A stretch of DNA of 64,000 bases, taken from contig JAEUKH010000038.1 of the NCBI GenBank assembly GCA_016792845.1, positions 1 to 64,000 of the forward strand. Direction: 5' to 3'. Both the position numbers and the translations under genes were made by a program. The stretch comes from Myxococcales bacterium. GTDB taxonomy: Bacteria > Myxococcota_A > Polyangia > Polyangiales > Ga0077539. Below are positions 8,842 through 17,158 of this stretch, one piece after another. The notes under the pieces are model-generated. The model searched no databases. It was not told the origin of the DNA and saw only the letters and a list, made by a program, of their open reading frames with translations. Position 1 is the first letter of the stretch; each line of letters opens with the position of its first letter.

Positions 8842-8860
8842 GTCAACATTTAATGTTGAC
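8842..8860. promoter_or_regulatory. Perfect 9-bp palindrome between convergent genes
   Basis: GTCAACATT and AATGTTGAC face each other around a single T in the 40-bp gap between two convergent genes. There is no T-run, so a classical terminator is doubtful. Each half extends into a 20-base motif that is repeated once elsewhere in the window (22043-22063), which leaves a protein-binding site possible. Confidence 0.45.
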
Positions 8861-8871
8861 ACTGCACACAT

Positions 8872-10557
8872 TCACCGACGATCGATGCTGACGGTGCTGA
8901 GCCACTGCCGTCGGGCTTCGATCTCGTCGTCGGCGTAGAGCCCCTCGGCGTCGCGGAGGGTGACCCGCTCGACGCGATCGCTGGCGGGGTCGCGCACCCC
9001 GAGCGAGAGCACGCCGTCGCGGGCCACATCGAGCACCACCTCGACGGGGGCGCCGTCGGCGAGGTCGGCGGGCAGTGCGACGTCGAAGCGGCCGAGCACC
9101 GAGGCCTCGACGAGCGAGGCGCCTTCGAGCACCTCGATGGGCAGCACCCGCGCGCCGCCGCGCTTACGAAACACCCGACGCCCCTCGAAGGGCACCCGCG
9201 TCCGCGCCGGAACGAGCACCGCCAAGGCCTCGCGCCGCTCGCCCGGTCGGCTCGGGTCGGCCTCACGGGCGCGCACCCCCAGGGCGTCGGGGGTCACCCC
9301 GTGGTAGTCCATCACGGGCGCCTCGGCGGCGCGCTGCTCGGCATACCGGGCCGCCCCCGAGGCCACCGCGGTGGCGGGGTTCATCGGGTCGTCGACGTCA
9401 TCGAAGAGCCGCACCGCGGGCCCCGCGAGGGCCCCCCCAGCGCCCCCCCCAGCGGCCCCCTCGCAGAGCGCCCTCAGCTTCTGTTGCACGGGGTAGAGCC
9501 AGCTCGACCCGCCCACCATCAGCACCTCGTCGAGGCTCGACCACCCAAGCCCGGCGCGGCCGAGGGCCTCAGACGCGCAGTGCGCCGCCCGCTCGATCAC
9601 GTCGTGAATCAGCGATGAGAACTCGCCCAACGACATGCGCAAGGGCGCCGCGTTGAAGCTCCGCCCGTCGACGGTCTGGAGCGCCACCGCCCGCACCGCC
9701 ACCCGGGCCATGGGGTTCGTGTCTGCGCTCGCGTGCGCGTTCAGCTGAATCTTCAAGCCCTCGGCCACGCCCAGGAGCGCCTCCCGCGACGCCTCGGAGA
9801 GGGTGTCGAGCCCGAGGTCGAAGAGCCCGAGCGCCTCGGCGTAGCGCCCGAGGAGATGGTCGCGCACCCGCTCGTCGATGGCCAGGCCGCCGAGCTCGAC
9901 CCCGTACGAGGCCAGGGCTTCGAGGCGATCAGGGCCGCCGCCCGAGGCCCGCCGCAGCACCGTCACGTCGAGGGTGCCGCCGCCGAAGTCGAACACCATG
10001 AAGGTGGCGTTGCGCCCCTTGAGGCGAGGGCCCAAACCGTACGCGTACGCCGCCGCGTCGGGCTCTGGCACGAGCCCCACCACCTGAAGGCCCGCGATGG
10101 CCGCCGCCTGCGCCACCGCCCGGCGCTCGCGGTTGCGGAAGCGCTGCGGGTGCGTCACCACCACGCCGTCGATCGGCGGGAGGGCGGGGTTCCACTCGAT
10201 CTGTTGGGCGAGGGCGCGGAGGGTGAGCGCGGCGATGTCTGTGGCGTGCAAGCTCTGCCCCGCGAAGCGCCACGGCGGCCCGCTCGCCGCGCGGGTCACC
10301 CCCACGTGCCGCTTGCTCCCCCGCACGAGCTGAACCCCCGGCGGCGCATCGCCGAACTCCGCGCAGAGGTCGCGGTACCGATTCGCCGCGAAGGTGCCCG
10401 TCAGACACCGCGGCGCGTCGCCCAAACGGTCGTCGAGCATCACCAGCGAGGGCATCACGAAGCTCCCGCGGTCGACCGCCACCCGGGTCACCACACCCCG
10501 CTCAGCGTAGGCCACAGAGCAGTACGTCGTGCCAAGGTCGATCCCGTAGTAGGCCAT
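8872..10557 (-). CDS. Hsp70/DnaK-like ATPase lacking the full lid
   Basis: This is a chaperone-type ATPase of 561 residues. GIDLGTTYCSV at the start is phosphate loop 1, VFDFGGGTLDVTVL is phosphate loop 2, and LMVGGSSWLYPVQQ is the adenosine motif. A beta-sandwich-like region follows (PARTRVPFEGRRVF, VEVVLDVARDGVLSLGV). At about 80 residues shorter than DnaK, it seems to stop soon after that domain with little of the helical lid and no EEVD-type tail. No DnaJ or GrpE gene is adjacent. Its divergent partner encodes a huge membrane protein with a DnaJ-type zinc region 88 bp away, which suggests a dedicated, non-housekeeping chaperone pair. ATG start at 10557. Confidence 0.87.
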   Translation of the reverse strand: MAYYGIDLGTTYCSVAYAERGVVTRVAVDRGSFVMPSLVMLDDRLGDAPRCLTGTFAANRYRDLCAEFGDAPPGVQLVRGSKRHVGVTRAASGPPWRFAGQSLHATDIAALTLRALAQQIEWNPALPPIDGVVVTHPQRFRNRERRAVAQAAAIAGLQVVGLVPEPDAAAYAYGLGPRLKGRNATFMVFDFGGGTLDVTVLRRASGGGPDRLEALASYGVELGGLAIDERVRDHLLGRYAEALGLFDLGLDTLSEASREALLGVAEGLKIQLNAHASADTNPMARVAVRAVALQTVDGRSFNAAPLRMSLGEFSSLIHDVIERAAHCASEALGRAGLGWSSLDEVLMVGGSSWLYPVQQKLRALCEGAAGGGAGGALAGPAVRLFDDVDDPMNPATAVASGAARYAEQRAAEAPVMDYHGVTPDALGVRAREADPSRPGERREALAVLVPARTRVPFEGRRVFRKRGGARVLPIEVLEGASLVEASVLGRFDVALPADLADGAPVEVVLDVARDGVLSLGVRDPASDRVERVTLRDAEGLYADDEIEARRQWLSTVSIDRR

Positions 10558-10645
10558 CGGTTACCCCGCAGAGGGTCGCACCCCGACCGCCCCCATTGCC
10601 ACTTCTTTGGGCCCCCGCCGCCGTGTTGCGATACTCCCCCGCGCC

Positions 10646-13600
10646 GTGCCAAGCGCAGATGACTCCGAGGCCTATCTCGAACTCGACGACGCGGCGCCGC
10701 CGCCATCGGTGCTGAACCTTGACACGCTGTCAACGGTCAAGCCCCCCGCCGACGACGAGGCCTTTCTTGAAATCGACGCCACCCCGGCGGCCTCGAATGC
10801 AGAGATCATCGCGCGATCACAGGTCATTTCAGACGACGACCTGAGCGTCGTGACGGCCCTCGGCGACGACTCGGTGCCGCTCGTGGTGGCGCTCTGGCCG
10901 TCGCGGTTTGACATGGTGTCAAGATTCCCCAGCGAGGCCGCGGTCGACGAGCGGGTGGCCTTTGCGCGGCGGGTGTTCAACCAGGTGACCCGTCGCGGGG
11001 CCGAGTGGCGGGCCCGGGCCGATGTCGCCTCAAGCGCCCTCGAACGTCGCCTGAGCGCCCTCGGAAGCGCGCCTCGGGGCGAGCGGGTCAGGGCCGAGTT
11101 CGACCGTTGGGACGAGGCCCGGCTCGACGCGCTCTTGCGCCGCGAGGTGGGCGCCGAGCAGACCCTCTACGCCCTCGAATCGTCGCGGGTGCTCAACGAA
11201 GCGAAGAAGCACGGATGGAGCGACGACGCCGTGCGCGCCCGCTGCGAGGCCCTCGGGTTCACCTGGGCGCCTGCGGTCTCGACGGCGTGGGCGCAGTGCG
11301 AGGCCCTGCCCGGCGCGCCCAGCACCCTCGACGCGGCGGCGACGGCGCTGCTCACGGCGCCCGCCCAATGCCTCGCGGCGATGCGCGAGGGGGCCGTGTC
11401 GGCGTGGCTGTTGGGGCATCGCGCGCCCGAGGCGCTGGTCACCGTGGCCCGCACCGCCGAGGCGCTGGCCCGCGAAGAGTCGGCCGCCGACGAGGGGCTC
11501 TCACCCCGCGCGCGAGTGGCCCTCGGGAGCCTCGCCTGGGCCCTCGGGCACGAGGGCGTGGTGATCGACGGGCTGGTGGTCACCACCGCCGAGACCCTCA
11601 AGAGCCACCTCCGCACGGGGCGCGTGCGCGACGTGTCGCTGCGCGAGCACGCCGCCCTCCTCGGGCAGTGGTTTCAGCGACGCGGAGAGCCCTCCCTCGC
11701 GGCGGCCTGCGAGGCCCTCGGCGGCGACGACCCGGTGGCGCCCCACGCCCTGCGGTGGGCCCTCGGCGAGCCCCTCCGGCTCGGACAGCGCGCCGTCGCA
11801 GACCCCGCTCAGTTCGCGCGCGAGGCGCTCCAGCGACCCGCGGCCCGCGAAGATGCGCTGCGCCTCTGGCGCGACAAGACCCTCGCGGCGTGGCTCGACA
11901 CCCTGCCCCGGCAACGCCGCGACGCCCTCTGGCTCGACGAGCTCCGGCGCCACCCGAACGCGCCGAGCGCCTTCTGGCGTGGGCTCTACCGCCGCGCGCC
12001 GCGCGCCCCGTTGCGCCTGCACCTCGGAGAGGCCTTCGGGCACCGCAGCGCGCGCTTTGACACCCTCGCAGACCTCCAGACGCCCTCGCGGGTCGCCGCC
12101 GTGTGGCCTTGGTTGCGCGAGGCCCTCGCGGCGGGCGAGCTCGACGCGTGGCTCACCGTGGCCGCGCCGGGCATCGAACGCAGCCCCGCCGCCGCGGCCG
12201 ACGACCTCGCGCTCCACGAGACCCTCTGGAGCGTGGGCTTCACCGCGATGGTGCTCCCTTGGGGTCGCGCGGCGCTGGCCGTCTCGACCCTGTCAGACCT
12301 CGTGAGCGCGTGGCGCAAGAGCCCGTCGGCCCTCGAAGCCGCCCTCGGGCCGGGCATCGTCGCGGCCTGGCTCAGGCGCTTCCACCCGAGCGCGGGGGTG
12401 CCCGGCGTCGAGCTCCGAAGCGCCCTCGAAACCTGGGGAGATTCACTCGGTTACGGCACACTCCCGGAGGGCACCGCGGGGCTCCGGGTGGCGCTCCTCG
12501 CGGGGCTCGAAGAGCTGCCCATCGACCCCGCGCCCGGGGCCGCGCGCAGCGCCATCGGGAGCCACGGCATGGTGGGCCTCGACGCCGCCCAGCACGCCCC
12601 CGAGGCGTGGCAGCCCCTCTTGCGCCCCGACGGCCCCCATCGCCTCTCGGGCACGGTGTTTCTCTGGGCCGCACGGCACGCCCCGGCCCTTGGCTTTCTG
12701 GCCTCGCGCTGGCTGCGGGGAGAGCCCCTCGACGCCGCGGCGGTGCTCGACGAGCTCTGCAAGGCGGGCGTCCCGCGGGCGTCTGAGGCGCTGGCCGAGG
12801 CGCTGCGCACCGAGGGCCAGCTCCGCGACCAGGAGCGTCAACGCCGCGCCCTCGAAGAAGAGGCCACCCGGCTCGCCCTTGAGCGCGAGCGTGCCCGGCT
12901 CGCGCGCGAACGTGAGGGCGCCGAGGCGGCCCAACGGCGCGAGGCCCTGACCCGCAAGTCTGAGCGCGAGGCCCTGCGGCGCGAGGTGGCCCGCGACCTC
13001 GCGCGGCTGACCGCCGAGCGAGACCTGGCCCAAGCGACGCTGAGCCGTGCCGAGGCCGAGGTCGAGGCCCGCGACGCGCAGGCTCTCGCACAATTCGCCC
13101 GAGAGCGTGCCTCCTGGGCCGCCGCGCAGAGCGCGCTGCGGCAGAGCCTTGAGGCCCAGATCGAGCAGCTCACGCGACGCCTCGCGGTGGTCGAGACCGA
13201 GCGCGACGAGGCCCTCTTGCGCGCCGCCGAGGCCGAGCGCATCGCGCGCATTCCGGTTGCCATCGAGGCCCCGCGCACGGTCTTCGAGCCCCTCGACGCC
13301 CCCGAGGCCCCGACCGAACAGGTCACCCTCACCGAGGCCGAAGCGGCGCTCATCGAGGCCGAGCGTCGCGCCCAGGAGGCCGCCGCCCGCGCGACCTCAC
13401 GCGGCGCCGAGGCCCTCGCCCTTGAGGCCCGTCACACCGAGGCCCACGATGACGCCCAACGCGAGGCCGCCGAGGCCGCGCGACGGCTCACCGAGGCCTT
13501 GCAGGCCCTCGACGCCAGCGACCAGGCCGACGACGCGCGGAGGCTGGGCGAGATCGAGGCCCTCAGCGCCCAAGCCGAAGCCGCGCGGCGCGAGGCCGAG

Positions 13601-15487
13601 GCGCTCGCCGAGACGCTCTCCGCGGCGCAACGGCGGCTCTCTTCGCGCGACTCGGCGCCCGACGACGAGGCCCTCATGGCGGCCCTCGAAGGGATGCTCG
13701 AACACGAGTCCGAGGCGTTGCCCGAGGTCGAGCTCGACGAGGGCCTGGCGCTGCCTGAGCGGCACGACACCCACCCCGACCTGCTCGCCGAGGCGTACAC
13801 CCTCACCGACGACGCGAGCCTCGGGGCGCTCCGCGCGGCGATGACGGCGTGGGCCGAGGCGCGCCCGCGGCACCCCCTCGTGGGCTTCGCGCGTACCCTC
13901 GACGACCTCACGGTGACCCTCGTGCCGTGCTTCGAGGTGTACGTCGCGACCCGGCTCGAGACCCGCGAGGTGGTGATCCGCGAGGGCACCCTGCGCATCG
14001 ACGACGACCCCGTGTTGGTGCCCCCCGAGGCCGTCGAGGGCGAACAGATCGACCCGTGGGCCCTGCCCCTCAACGACGTCGACGTGTGGGATCGCTGGGA
14101 GGCCGACGTGCCCCTCGACCACGCCATCGCGTCGCACGATTGCCCCGACTGCAAGGTCGAGGGCCACCCCTTCGCGGCCGGGGTGGTGGCGTGCAAGACC
14201 TGCCACGGCGAGGGCTCGGTGGCGTGCCGCGCGTGCAACGCCTGGGGCCGGGTGAAGTGCCACCATTGCAGCGGCAACGGGGTGGTGCCGCAGGGCGACG
14301 CGAGCGTGCGGTGCCGCGACTGCGAGGGCCGCAAGACGCTGCCCTGTACGGCCTGCGCGATGGGGCGCGAGGGCTGCCCGAGCTGTAAGGGCGAGAAGAC
14401 CGCGCCTTGCCAGACCTGCGGCGCAGACGGAGAGATCGAACGGTTCGCGCTGGTTCGGCAGTCGTTCCTCGGGGTCAGCGCCCGCGGCGTCGTGGGGGCT
14501 GAGGGCGTGCCCGCCGAGGTCGTCGAGGCCGTCCACGGTGTCGGCGCCGAGCCCCTGCCGGTGGTGCACTGGGAGGCCCCTGAGCTCGACCCCGCGGCGC
14601 TCCCGAACGAGCTGCCGCACCCCGCCCTCGCGGCCGCCGCGTCAGAGCTTTTGACCGCCGAGGCCGCCCGCGGCGGAGGCGCCTCGCGGGTCGCCCGGCA
14701 GCGCCTGGTGATCCGCCGGTACCCCGTCTGGCGCGTGCGCTACACCCACGAGGGTGCCGCGTACGAGGCGTGGCTTCACGGCACCCGCAAGACCGTCTAC
14801 GCGCCGCACTCGCCGCTCTCGGCCTGGCTCGACGCGCGGGTCAACGCGGCCCGAAGCGCGGTCTCAGCCGAAGCCCTCGGCGACGCCGTGAACGCCCTCG
14901 AAGCCCTCGTCGACGTCGCCCCCGAGCACCCCGGAGCCCGCGACGTCGCAGGCGCGCTCGGCCGCGCGGTGCTGGCCATGGCCGTACGCGGCGAGCTCTT
15001 CGCCGCACGCGAGGCTGCCGATGCGGCCGCGGTGCTGCGCTACCCCGAGTGCGTCACCCCGCTGGTCGAGGCCGAGCGCTTGCTCGCGCGGAGGCTCAAC
15101 AGCCAGCGCAGTTGGGCCGTCGCCGAAGAGGCCAGCGTCGCCCTCGAACGCAACCACCTCGCGCGCTGCGCCGAGCGTCTCACCGCGCTCCACGCCCTCG
15201 AAGCCGAGCACCCCGACGGGCTCCGCATCGCCGCCGCCCTCGGTCTACGCTGGAAGACCGAGATCGACACCCTCCTCGCGACGGCCCAACCCGAGGCCGC
15301 CCTCGGGATCGTCATCCAGGCCGAAGCCGTGCCCTTCGTGCGCTGCCGTGAGGCCCTCGGCCCCGTCGGCCCCATCGCCCGTCAGGCCGCCTGGCGTGCC
15401 CGGGCGCGACGGTGGCTCCCGAGCCTCGCGCTCATCGTCGGCGCCCTCGTCGTGGTGCTCATCGCCGTGCGCCTCGCCACCCGCTGA
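10646..15487 (+). CDS. Giant coiled-coil membrane protein with DnaJ-like Cys-rich zinc region
   Basis: The family of this 1,613-residue protein is unknown to me. The N-terminus holds two short acidic repeats (EAYLELDD and EAFLEIDA). Residues 60-710 are helical, Ala/Leu/Arg-rich. About 713-1000 is a charged coiled coil. About 1165-1258 carries many CxxC pairs, several in CxxCxGxG form (CKTCHGEG, CHHCSGNG, CPSCKGEK), as in the DnaJ zinc domain. The last 20 or so residues are one membrane helix ending in Arg, so it is probably tail-anchored with the bulk in the cytoplasm. No J domain was found. GTG at 10646 is preferred; the frame extends to a TTG at 10607. It diverges from a lidless Hsp70, which suggests that the two work together. 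Base composition matches its neighbours. Confidence 0.75.
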   Translation: MPSADDSEAYLELDDAAPPPSVLNLDTLSTVKPPADDEAFLEIDATPAASNAEIIARSQVISDDDLSVVTALGDDSVPLVVALWPSRFDMVSRFPSEAAVDERVAFARRVFNQVTRRGAEWRARADVASSALERRLSALGSAPRGERVRAEFDRWDEARLDALLRREVGAEQTLYALESSRVLNEAKKHGWSDDAVRARCEALGFTWAPAVSTAWAQCEALPGAPSTLDAAATALLTAPAQCLAAMREGAVSAWLLGHRAPEALVTVARTAEALAREESAADEGLSPRARVALGSLAWALGHEGVVIDGLVVTTAETLKSHLRTGRVRDVSLREHAALLGQWFQRRGEPSLAAACEALGGDDPVAPHALRWALGEPLRLGQRAVADPAQFAREALQRPAAREDALRLWRDKTLAAWLDTLPRQRRDALWLDELRRHPNAPSAFWRGLYRRAPRAPLRLHLGEAFGHRSARFDTLADLQTPSRVAAVWPWLREALAAGELDAWLTVAAPGIERSPAAAADDLALHETLWSVGFTAMVLPWGRAALAVSTLSDLVSAWRKSPSALEAALGPGIVAAWLRRFHPSAGVPGVELRSALETWGDSLGYGTLPEGTAGLRVALLAGLEELPIDPAPGAARSAIGSHGMVGLDAAQHAPEAWQPLLRPDGPHRLSGTVFLWAARHAPALGFLASRWLRGEPLDAAAVLDELCKAGVPRASEALAEALRTEGQLRDQERQRRALEEEATRLALERERARLAREREGAEAAQRREALTRKSEREALRREVARDLARLTAERDLAQATLSRAEAEVEARDAQALAQFARERASWAAAQSALRQSLEAQIEQLTRRLAVVETERDEALLRAAEAERIARIPVAIEAPRTVFEPLDAPEAPTEQVTLTEAEAALIEAERRAQEAAARATSRGAEALALEARHTEAHDDAQREAAEAARRLTEALQALDASDQADDARRLGEIEALSAQAEAARREAEALAETLSAAQRRLSSRDSAPDDEALMAALEGMLEHESEALPEVELDEGLALPERHDTHPDLLAEAYTLTDDASLGALRAAMTAWAEARPRHPLVGFARTLDDLTVTLVPCFEVYVATRLETREVVIREGTLRIDDDPVLVPPEAVEGEQIDPWALPLNDVDVWDRWEADVPLDHAIASHDCPDCKVEGHPFAAGVVACKTCHGEGSVACRACNAWGRVKCHHCSGNGVVPQGDASVRCRDCEGRKTLPCTACAMGREGCPSCKGEKTAPCQTCGADGEIERFALVRQSFLGVSARGVVGAEGVPAEVVEAVHGVGAEPLPVVHWEAPELDPAALPNELPHPALAAAASELLTAEAARGGGASRVARQRLVIRRYPVWRVRYTHEGAAYEAWLHGTRKTVYAPHSPLSAWLDARVNAARSAVSAEALGDAVNALEALVDVAPEHPGARDVAGALGRAVLAMAVRGELFAAREAADAAAVLRYPECVTPLVEAERLLARRLNSQRSWAVAEEASVALERNHLARCAERLTALHALEAEHPDGLRIAAALGLRWKTEIDTLLATAQPEAALGIVIQAEAVPFVRCREALGPVGPIARQAAWRARARRWLPSLALIVGALVVVLIAVRLATR

Positions 15488-15577
15488 GGTGTCAGCGCCC
15501 GCGACACCTGTCGTCAGGCGCGACGGCCGGGCGGGGTTCGCACCTCTCAAAACACCATAAATTCAAGCAATTTCACG

Positions 15578-15594
15578 CTGGCACGGCCGCTGCT
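15578..15594 (+). promoter_or_regulatory. Sigma-54-type promoter candidate
   Basis: CTGGCACGGCCGCTGCT matches the RpoN consensus YTGGCACGNNNNTTGCW at all but one position. The invariant GG and GC are separated by exactly ten bases. Transcription would start near 15606, about 47 bases before the ATG of the small repeat protein. The flanking 15551-15577 stretch is unusually A/T-rich for this genome. A sigma-54 activator gene lies at 28103-29917, but no link to this promoter is shown. Confidence 0.5.
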
Positions 15595-15652
15595 AAAGGT
15601 CACTCCGTGCGCCGCGGTCGACGCGGAGCATTCAACACCAGGAGCCTCGACC

Positions 15653-16072
15653 ATGAACCTTCGCACCCTCTTCGCCTCGGCCGCGTTGTTTGTCGCCTCC
15701 GCGCTCCCGGGTCTCGCCCAGGCGCAGCCCCGAGGGAGCTTCCATCGCCCGGTGGTGGCGGTTCAGCCTGGGTATGTTCAGCCTGGGTATGTTCAGCCTG
15801 GGTATGTTCAGCCCGCGGTGCGGCCAGCGGTGATTCAGAACCCGCACGAGGCGCGACGTCAGGCGATGATGCAGCAGCGCTTCGAGGCCGAGCGGGCCCG
15901 CGAAGCGCGACGCCAGGCGATGATGCAGCGGCGCATGGCGACCCGTCAGCCGGTGGTGGTCGTTCAGTCTCCGAGGCCCGTGTACGCCCAGCCCGTGTAC
16001 GCCCAGCCCGTGAACCGTCAGCCCGCGCCCGCTTACCCCGCGCCGGTCTACCGCACCCGCCGCGGCTGGTGA
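15653..16072 (+). CDS. Small secreted repeat protein (VQPGY repeats)
   Basis: This is a 139-residue protein of unknown function. A clear signal peptide (about 1-24, ending in ALPGLAQAQ) is followed by a low-complexity mature part. There are three copies of VQPGY plus a partial one, then two similar Met/Arg/Glu-rich helices (each with EARRQAMMQ), a short VYAQP tandem, and a Pro/Arg-rich end. It resembles small envelope-stress or spore-coat-like proteins only in composition. The 15-base DNA repeats could change length by slippage. A sigma-54-like promoter sits just upstream, so it is probably transcribed alone and under regulation. Start ATG at 15653 follows AGGAGC. Confidence 0.7.
   Translation: MNLRTLFASAALFVASALPGLAQAQPRGSFHRPVVAVQPGYVQPGYVQPGYVQPAVRPAVIQNPHEARRQAMMQQRFEAERAREARRQAMMQRRMATRQPVVVVQSPRPVYAQPVYAQPVNRQPAPAYPAPVYRTRRGW
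15761..15813 (+). repeat. 15-bp tandem repeat, 3.5 copies
   Basis: The unit GTTCAGCCTGGGTAT occurs three times without change (15761-15805), followed by a partial copy. Each unit encodes VQPGY. The identity at silent positions indicates recent expansion. Confidence 0.9.
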
Positions 16073-16137
16073 CCCTCGAAGCGCGCCCGCGCTGCGACAA
16101 ACTCGCGAGGCCCCGGTGAGCGCCGTACCCTCACCGG

Positions 16138-16899
16138 GTGACCACGCCCCCCGAACAAGCGAGCCTCGACACCCTCCGCGCGGTGTGTTTCGCCTTCGCC
16201 CAGGTTGAAGAGAAGCTCTCGCACGGCGCGCCCTTCTTTCACGTCGGCGGCAAGGGCTTCGCGATCTTCGCCCGCGACCCCGATCAGCCCGGTCGCTTCG
16301 CGGTGTGGTGCAAGGCCACCCCCGCGCAACAGCGCGACTGCCTGCGGCGCGACCCGGGGCTCTTTTTCGTGCCGCCGTATGTGGGCGTCAAAGGCTGGGT
16401 CGGGGTGCGCTTCGAGCACCCTCGCTTCGAGGCCGAGGCGCTCTCGATCTTGCTCGAAGAGGCGTGGGTGTCGGTCGCTCCGAAGCGCGCCCTCACCGCG
16501 AAGCCGAGCCCGCCGCCCGCGCAGGTGCAGTACCCGAGCACCGACCCTGAGCTGGTCAAGCGCGTGAAATTGCAGATCGAATCGGTGATCGAGGATTGGC
16601 CCGAGGTGAGCGTCGACGAGGCCGAGTACGGGCAGACCACCTGGCGCGTCGGGGCGCGACCCTTTCTCTACCTGCAAGACAACGTGCACCGTGATGGGGC
16701 CGTGGCGGTGTGCGTGCGCGCCGACAACGACGAGGTCGCGGCGCTGGTCGCGGCGCGGCCGAAGGTGTACTTCGTGCCGAAATACATGGCCCGACGCGGC
16801 TGGCTCGGGGTGCGCGTCGACGGCCCGCGCCCGGGGTGGCGCGCCCTCGGTGAGCGCATCGCCGCGAGCTATGCGCAGACCCGAGGGTCGCGCGGCTAA
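16138..16899 (+). CDS. Tandem MmcQ/YjbR-domain protein
   Basis: Two MmcQ/YjbR (CyaY-like fold) domains lie in one chain of 253 residues. The first is about residues 8-112, with GKGFAIFA and the end motif VGVKGWVGVR; the second is about 135-250, ending in MARRGWLGVR. Single-domain members of about 120 residues are common and are often called DNA-binding, though evidence for that is thin. The doubled form may be a fused dimer. GTG start at 16138, no obvious operon partner. The stop is 24 bp before the tRNA-Pro gene on the opposite strand. Confidence 0.75.
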   Translation: MTTPPEQASLDTLRAVCFAFAQVEEKLSHGAPFFHVGGKGFAIFARDPDQPGRFAVWCKATPAQQRDCLRRDPGLFFVPPYVGVKGWVGVRFEHPRFEAEALSILLEEAWVSVAPKRALTAKPSPPPAQVQYPSTDPELVKRVKLQIESVIEDWPEVSVDEAEYGQTTWRVGARPFLYLQDNVHRDGAVAVCVRADNDEVAALVAARPKVYFVPKYMARRGWLGVRVDGPRPGWRALGERIAASYAQTRGSRG

Positions 16900-16923
16900 G
16901 GGCCCTCGGGCTGCGAAATAGAG

Positions 16924-16997
16924 TCGGGGCGAGAGGATTTGAACCTCCGACTCCCTGGTCCCGAACCAGGTGCGCTACCAGGCTGCGCTACGCCCCG
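16924..16997 (-). tRNA. tRNA-Pro(CGG), copy 1
   Basis: The minus strand folds into a full cloverleaf. The acceptor is CGGGGCG/CGCCCCG with discriminator A, the anticodon loop TTCGGGA holds anticodon CGG (reads CCG), and the T-loop is GTTCAAATC. CCA is not encoded. A separate copy at 19392-19465 is identical over all 74 bases. A promoter lies just upstream. Confidence 0.97.
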
Positions 16998-17013
16998 ATG
17001 CCGAAGCGCGCGC

Positions 17014-17041
17014 ACCATACTCCGAACGCGCCCGCGGTCAA
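17014..17041 (-). promoter_or_regulatory. Promoter of tRNA-Pro copy 1
   Basis: On the minus strand TTGACC (17036-17041), a 16-base spacer and TATGGT (17014-17019) predict a start near 17007, ten bases before the mature tRNA. The position and the match to consensus fit a tRNA promoter. Confidence 0.6.
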
Positions 17042-17158
17042 CCCATTCTTCGCGCCCCGCGCGGTCTGGCCTCGCCCCGCTCGATCAAAATCGCCTTTTC
17101 ATTACCCCCCGCGGAGGAACCTTTCCTACCCTCGCGTGGTCGCACCACAGAGAGCACC

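Noticed and set aside
10607..10645. TTG start at 10607 for the giant protein
   Set aside because: It adds 13 residues of Arg/Pro without support and moves further into the divergent promoter region; GTG 10646 is simpler.
13772..13780. His-Pro-Asp tripeptide in the giant zinc-finger protein, as a J domain
   Set aside because: The surrounding residues do not make the helices of a J domain, so the tripeptide is chance.
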